A stretch of 8,163 bases of DNA. It comes from Friedmanniella sp. (GTDB taxonomy: Bacteria > Actinomycetota > Actinomycetes > Propionibacteriales > Propionibacteriaceae). Shown here piece after piece: positions 5,805 through 8,163 of the stretch (positions are counted from its first letter, which is position 1; every line of letters begins with the position of its first letter). Under the pieces are notes generated by a model that saw only the letters and a list, made by a program, of their open reading frames with translations, did no database searches and was not told where the DNA came from. Location: NCBI GenBank assembly GCA_025964935.1, contig JAOPXW010000058.1:1-8163 (forward strand), in the 5' to 3' direction. Both the position numbers and the translations under genes were made by a program.

Positions 5805-6116
5805 TCAGATCCGGGCCACGCCGCGCTCTCCGAGGTAGCCGCGCCAGCGCAGGGCGCCAGCGGTGTGCCGTGCGGTGAAGACGACCTCGGAGCCGACCAG
5901 GCTGAAGTGGTCGGCGCCCAGGGCGTCACAGGAGTCGAGCAGGTTGTCTGGGCGCAGCCAGACGTCGAGGGCCAGAGTGTGGAGCACCAACGCGTCAGAG
6001 CACGTCGGCGCGACCTGTGGAACCAGATCGCTGGACAAGACGTTCCTCAAGTCACCCCGAGCGGGTGGTTCGGTCCCCCGGACCGACTTGCGGCGCAACA
6101 CTGCTGTCCACACCAT
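5805..6116 (-). CDS. Hypothetical protein, possibly a truncated remnant
   Basis: A 103-aa ORF starting at ATG 6116 with GGAGG (complement of 6121-6125) 4 nt upstream, and ending exactly at the shared terminator hairpin, which supports a real gene end. I do not recognise the family. The C-terminal 55-60 residues, with strings VWLRPDNLLD, GADHFSLVGSEVVF and LRWRGYLGERG, have the strong GC third-position bias of the neighbouring genes and look like genuine protein. The first 40 or so residues use more TTG, ACA, GCA and similar codons and look less native. This suggests a truncated gene whose N-terminal part was lost or replaced. The VWLRPDNL string recalls a segment of PaaX-like regulators, but that is too short to assign. 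No cysteine, signal or membrane motif of note. Upstream, 6117-6242 holds no gene that I can support. Confidence 0.4.
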   Translation of the reverse strand: MVWTAVLRRKSVRGTEPPARGDLRNVLSSDLVPQVAPTCSDALVLHTLALDVWLRPDNLLDSCDALGADHFSLVGSEVVFTARHTAGALRWRGYLGERGVARI

Positions 6117-6242
6117 ACGGCCTCCGTCGGGGCCGGCGACAGCCGTACCTGAATTCTTTCGGACGGCGTGCAGATTTGTGGGCCGGACCCGGACCAGACC
6201 CTCCCGGCGGTCCGCCGTCCCCGGCTCCGGCCGCCCGCGCCC

Positions 6243-6248
6243 TAGGCT
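6243..6248 (+). promoter_or_regulatory. Candidate -10 element of yihY (leaderless)
   Basis: TAGGCT matches TANNNT and ends exactly 6 nt before the GTG start at 6255, as expected for a leaderless actinobacterial transcript. No Shine-Dalgarno is present. A -35 is not obvious in the very GC-rich upstream stretch. Confidence 0.5.
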
Positions 6249-6254
6249 GAGACG

Positions 6255-7286
6255 GTGAGCGAGCCCGAGGAGCAGGACGCGGTCGCGACGGCCGCCACCT
6301 CCGTCCCCCCGAGCGGACGGTTCTCCGGCAAGGGATGGCGGCTGCTGGCCGGCACCCTGGCCGGCTGCATGCGCTACCGCGTCACGGGCCTCGCCGCCGA
6401 GGCGGCGTTCTTCACGATCCTGTCGCTCCCCCCGCTGATCTTCGGCCTGGCCGGGGCCATCGGCTTCGTCGCGGCCCGACTCAACGTCGCCACCATCGCC
6501 GGCTTCCAGCAGCAGATCCTCACCCTGGCCTCGCGGGTCCTGACCGCCGACGCGGTCGCCAACGTGCTGCAACCGACGCTGAACGACGTGCTCTCGGGGG
6601 GCCGGTTCGAGATCATCTCGATCGGCTTCGTCCTTGCCCTGTGGTCCGGCTCGCGCGCCCTGAACGTCTTCGTCGACACCATCACGATCATGTACGGGCT
6701 GGCCGGCCGGCGTGGGATCGTCGCCACCCGGGCGCTGTCCTTCGGCCTCTACCTCATCTTTCTGCTGCTCAGCGTCATCCTGCTGCCGCTGGTCCTGGCC
6801 GGACCCGGCTTCGTCGACCGGCTGCTGCCGGCCCGCCTGAGCCTGTTCGGCGCCCTCTACTGGCCGGTGGTCCTGCTGGGCTCGGCGGTGTTCCTGGCCA
6901 CGCTGTACCGGCTGTCGGTCCCCGTCCGGAGCCGCCTGCGGGCCGAGCTCCCCGGCGCCCTGGTCGCCCTGGCCATGTGGGTCGGGGGCAGCGTGCTGCT
7001 CCGGCTGGTCCTGAACGCCTCGGCCGGCTCGACCACCGTGTACGGGCCGCTGGCCGCTCCGATCGCGGTCCTGATCTGGCTCTACCTCATCTCCATCGCC
7101 GTGCTGATCGGGGCGGCGTTCAACGCCTCGGTCGACGCGGTCTGGCCGGGCCTGGCCGCGATCGACCCCGAGGACCGGAAGGCGCCGACCCGCGTCCAGG
7201 TCGCGTCCGGCCGGGTGCTGGCCCGGCTCCCCTGGGTCCGCCGCCGGCGGCGGCTGGCCGCGGGCAAGGAGTCCGGGTCGCGCTGA
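6255..7286 (+). CDS. YihY/virulence factor BrkB family membrane protein
   Basis: A 343-aa inner-membrane protein with about six predicted membrane segments: near residues 47-75 (AAFFTILSLPPLIFGLAG), 119-140, 158-183 (LYLIFLLLSVILLPLVLAG), 197-218, 230-255 and 262-290. The family signature YGPLAAPIAVLIWLYLISI followed by GAAFNAS is clear in the last segment, and LAAEAAFFTILSLPP is the typical first-helix motif. A hydrophilic N-terminus of about 30 residues and a basic C-terminal tail (WVRRRRRLAAG) face the cytoplasm. Members were once mislabelled as RNase BN; the true function is not settled, with transport or envelope roles proposed. GTG 6255 is chosen because the -10-like TAGGCT lies 6 nt upstream and because upstream extension is not supported. 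No partner gene is adjacent. Confidence 0.9.
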   Translation: MSEPEEQDAVATAATSVPPSGRFSGKGWRLLAGTLAGCMRYRVTGLAAEAAFFTILSLPPLIFGLAGAIGFVAARLNVATIAGFQQQILTLASRVLTADAVANVLQPTLNDVLSGGRFEIISIGFVLALWSGSRALNVFVDTITIMYGLAGRRGIVATRALSFGLYLIFLLLSVILLPLVLAGPGFVDRLLPARLSLFGALYWPVVLLGSAVFLATLYRLSVPVRSRLRAELPGALVALAMWVGGSVLLRLVLNASAGSTTVYGPLAAPIAVLIWLYLISIAVLIGAAFNASVDAVWPGLAAIDPEDRKAPTRVQVASGRVLARLPWVRRRRRLAAGKESGSR

Positions 7287-7319
7287 GGTTCCCCCGCCTG
7301 GAGTCTCACCATCCGGACA

Positions 7320-7342
7320 GGATTCTCAACAGTTGAGAATCC
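7320..7342. promoter_or_regulatory. Perfect 11-1-11 palindrome upstream of the sulfite reductase gene
   Basis: GGATTCTCAAC (7320-7330) and GTTGAGAATCC (7332-7342) are exact inverted copies around a single A at 7331. It stands in an AT-rich patch (about 7317-7353) 33 nt after the yihY stop and 316 nt before the sulfite reductase start. A 1-nt centre suits a dimeric DNA-binding protein better than an RNA hairpin, although an 8-bp stem with a 7-nt loop could act as the yihY terminator. I cannot match it to a named regulator box. Confidence 0.55.
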
Positions 7343-7414
7343 AACTTGATTGTGCCCACGTCGCAGACGAGTCTGTTGGGGTGCGGAACACCTCGGGACC
7401 AGACCTCGGCCGGC

Positions 7415-7446
7415 GTGAGCCTGCCCGGGACCGGTGCCGGGCTCAC
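7415..7446 (+). repeat. Strong GC hairpin in the sulfite reductase leader
   Basis: GTGAG (7415-7419) pairs with CTCAC (7442-7446) and CCCGG (7424-7428) with CCGGG (7437-7441), leaving a 4-nt bulge and an 8-nt loop; an alternative 7-bp outer stem GTGAGCC/GGCTCAC is also possible. The two are mutually exclusive. It could be a terminator after yihY or part of a folded leader RNA. The following sequence is not T-rich. Confidence 0.4.
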
Positions 7447-7536
7447 CTGGCCTTCCTCCAGCCGGGTCGACCGGGCTCGATCCTGCGTCCGGGTCGCACG
7501 ACACGTCGCTTCCTCGACCTCGGTCGGACGAAGTCG

Positions 7537-7563
7537 ATGATGTGTCGTCACTGCGCCTGCTGA
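7537..7563 (+). CDS. Cysteine-rich leader peptide upstream of the sulfite reductase
   Basis: A mini-ORF reads MMCRHCAC and stops at TGA 7561-7563; the second ATG (7540) is an equally good start. GGACGAAG (7526-7533) is a weak ribosome binding site. Three of eight residues are Cys, ending on Cys just before the stop. Reading the same frame upstream gives RRFLDLGRTKSMMC, which has the spacing of the actinobacterial sulfur-gene leader peptides I recall as RxVDLxRxxSAxC, so the true start may lie further upstream, although no ATG, GTG or TTG is found in the preceding 50 codons closer than GTG 7381. Placed 95 nt before a sulfite reductase gene, it probably acts in cis: ribosomes slow at Cys codons when cysteine is scarce and so change the fold of the leader. 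The peptide itself need not function. Confidence 0.5.
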   Translation: MMCRHCAC

Positions 7564-7575
7564 CCACAGCGGGTG
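7554..7575 (+). promoter_or_regulatory. Attenuator-like hairpin overlapping the leader peptide stop
   Basis: CGCCTGCTG (7554-7562) can pair with CAGCGGGTG (7567-7575) around loop ACCA, a 9-bp stem with two G-U pairs. A competing outer pairing CGTCAC (7546-7551) with GTGACG (7573-7578) is also possible. The left arm contains the last Cys codon and most of the stop codon of the leader peptide, so a ribosome on the Cys codons would melt it. The regulatory role is inferred. Confidence 0.4.
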
Positions 7576-7657
7576 ACGTACGCCGGGGCCGGCCGACCGC
7601 CCCCCGGACGCGTCTGCCGTGTTCGCCGACCGAGCCCCCATCGAAGAAGAAACCTGG

Positions 7658-8163
7658 ATGACCACCGATACTCCTGCGCAGACCACCCGCCCCGCCCGCG
7701 CCGCCGCCAAGCCGCGCCGCACCCGGGGTGAGGGCCAATGGGCCCTGGGCTACCGCGAGCCGCTGAACCCCAACGAGCAGTCCAAGAAGGATGACAACCC
7801 GTTGAACGTGCGGGCGCGGATCGAGAACATCTACGCGCACCGCGGCTTCGCCTCGATCGACCCGGGTGACCTCCGCGGACGCTTCCGCTGGTTCGGCCTG
7901 TACACCCAGCGCAAGCCGGGCATCGACGGCGGTCGGACCGCCACGATGGAGCCGCACGACCTCGACGACGAGTACTTCATGCTTCGGATCCGGATCGACG
8001 GCGGCGCGCTGACCACCGAGCAGCTGCGCGTCATCGCCCAGATCTCGATCGACTTCGGCCGTGACACCGCCGACGTGACCGACCGTCAGAACGTCCAGCT
8101 GCACTGGATCCGGATCGAGGACGTGCCCGAGATCTGGCGCCGGCTCGAGGCCGTCGGCCTCAG
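7658..8163 (+). CDS. Nitrite/sulfite reductase (ferredoxin-dependent), N-terminal part
   Basis: The window holds the first 168 codons; intact relatives are about 550-580 aa, and the gene runs off the right edge. The enzyme reduces sulfite to sulfide (or nitrite to ammonia) with six electrons from ferredoxin, using siroheme and a 4Fe-4S cluster in the cytoplasm. Visible family features are a basic N-terminal tail, QWALGYREPLNPNEQSKKD, IYAHRGFASIDP, LRGRFRWFGLYTQRKPG, and the ferredoxin-like half-domain ending VTDRQNVQLHWIRIEDVPE. The cluster cysteines and siroheme site lie beyond the window. ATG 7658 is preceded by GAAGAAGA (7643-7650), a usable ribosome binding site. The Cys-rich leader upstream favours sulfite over nitrite as the substrate; SirA/NirA-type naming is left open. 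Confidence 0.92.
   Translation, partial: MTTDTPAQTTRPARAAAKPRRTRGEGQWALGYREPLNPNEQSKKDDNPLNVRARIENIYAHRGFASIDPGDLRGRFRWFGLYTQRKPGIDGGRTATMEPHDLDDEYFMLRIRIDGGALTTEQLRVIAQISIDFGRDTADVTDRQNVQLHWIRIEDVPEIWRRLEAVGL

Noticed and set aside
5863..6258. Plus-strand frames of 131 and 95 aa between the ABM gene and yihY
   Set aside because: No ribosome binding site or recognisable motifs; antisense to the better-supported minus-strand ORF. The -10-like TAGGCT before GTG 6255 fits yihY starting independently.
7364..7375. CAGAC-GA-GTCTG inverted repeat, reminiscent of the McbR box
   Set aside because: The McbR site as I know it has 6 nt between TAGAC and GTCTA; here the spacer is 2 nt and the outer bases differ. 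Likely chance.
7333..7563. 76-aa ORF from TTG 7333 ending at the Cys-rich tail
   Set aside because: The TTG lies inside the 23-bp palindrome, the N-terminal part has no protein-like features and crosses a hairpin; only the tail looks meaningful, so it is listed as a short leader peptide.
7583..7607. CCGGGG/CCCCGG pairing as a terminator before the reductase
   Set aside because: Short arms, a 13-nt loop and GC-rich context make chance pairing likely; no T tract follows.
7343..7657. SAM or other known riboswitch upstream of the sulfite reductase
   Set aside because: I could not lay out a SAM-I/IV-type multi-stem core; the visible stems are local. A covariance-model scan (Rfam) would decide.

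Overview
The window is very GC-rich (roughly 70% by eye), with strong G/C at third codon positions, a mycothiol-type DinB/MDMPI protein and a ferredoxin-type sulfite reductase. Together these point to an actinobacterial chromosome. I cannot fix the genus. No tRNA, rRNA, CRISPR array, phage gene or complete insertion sequence is visible.

Layout. 1-249: no recognisable gene, but a 14-bp palindrome next to a TTGACA box, a hairpin, and a probable terminator for marR. 250-714 (-): MarR-family repressor, divergent from 771-1427 (+), a DinB/MDMPI-like thiol-dependent enzyme. A TTTAGTC-N9-GACTAAA palindrome lies between the two start codons and overlaps both promoters. 1510-1814 (+): a small protein gene broken by an apparent one-base deletion. 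1872-5089 (+): kdpD-kdpE, a sensor kinase and response regulator overlapping by 4 nt, with no kdpFABC in the window; the KdpD P-loop lysine is replaced by threonine. 5185-5415 (+): the C-terminal stub of a GH15 glycosidase (a gene relic). 5457-5774 (+): intact YgiN/ABM-type small monooxygenase. A strong 11-bp-stem hairpin then separates it from a convergent 103-aa minus-strand ORF (5805-6116) that is unrecognised and may also be a relic. 6255-7286 (+): YihY/BrkB-family membrane protein. 7287-7657: a regulatory leader with an 11-1-11 palindrome, a hairpin, a Cys-rich mini-ORF and an overlapping attenuator-like hairpin. 7658-8163 (+): start of a sulfite/nitrite reductase, cut by the window edge.

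How the parts fit. The MarR/MDMPI pair looks like a small inducible detoxification unit. KdpDE looks like a stand-alone potassium/turgor or c-di-AMP sensing pair. The reductase belongs to assimilatory sulfur metabolism, and its leader carries hallmarks of cysteine-responsive control. Four genes (marR, kdpD, the ABM gene, yihY) share one upstream layout, an AGNNT-containing -10-like hexamer exactly 6 nt before the start codon with no clear Shine-Dalgarno, suggesting leaderless transcripts. The stretch between kdpE and yihY carries relics and looks like a zone of gene decay. I see no convincing wholly new system; the sulfite reductase leader is the most rewarding place to look.
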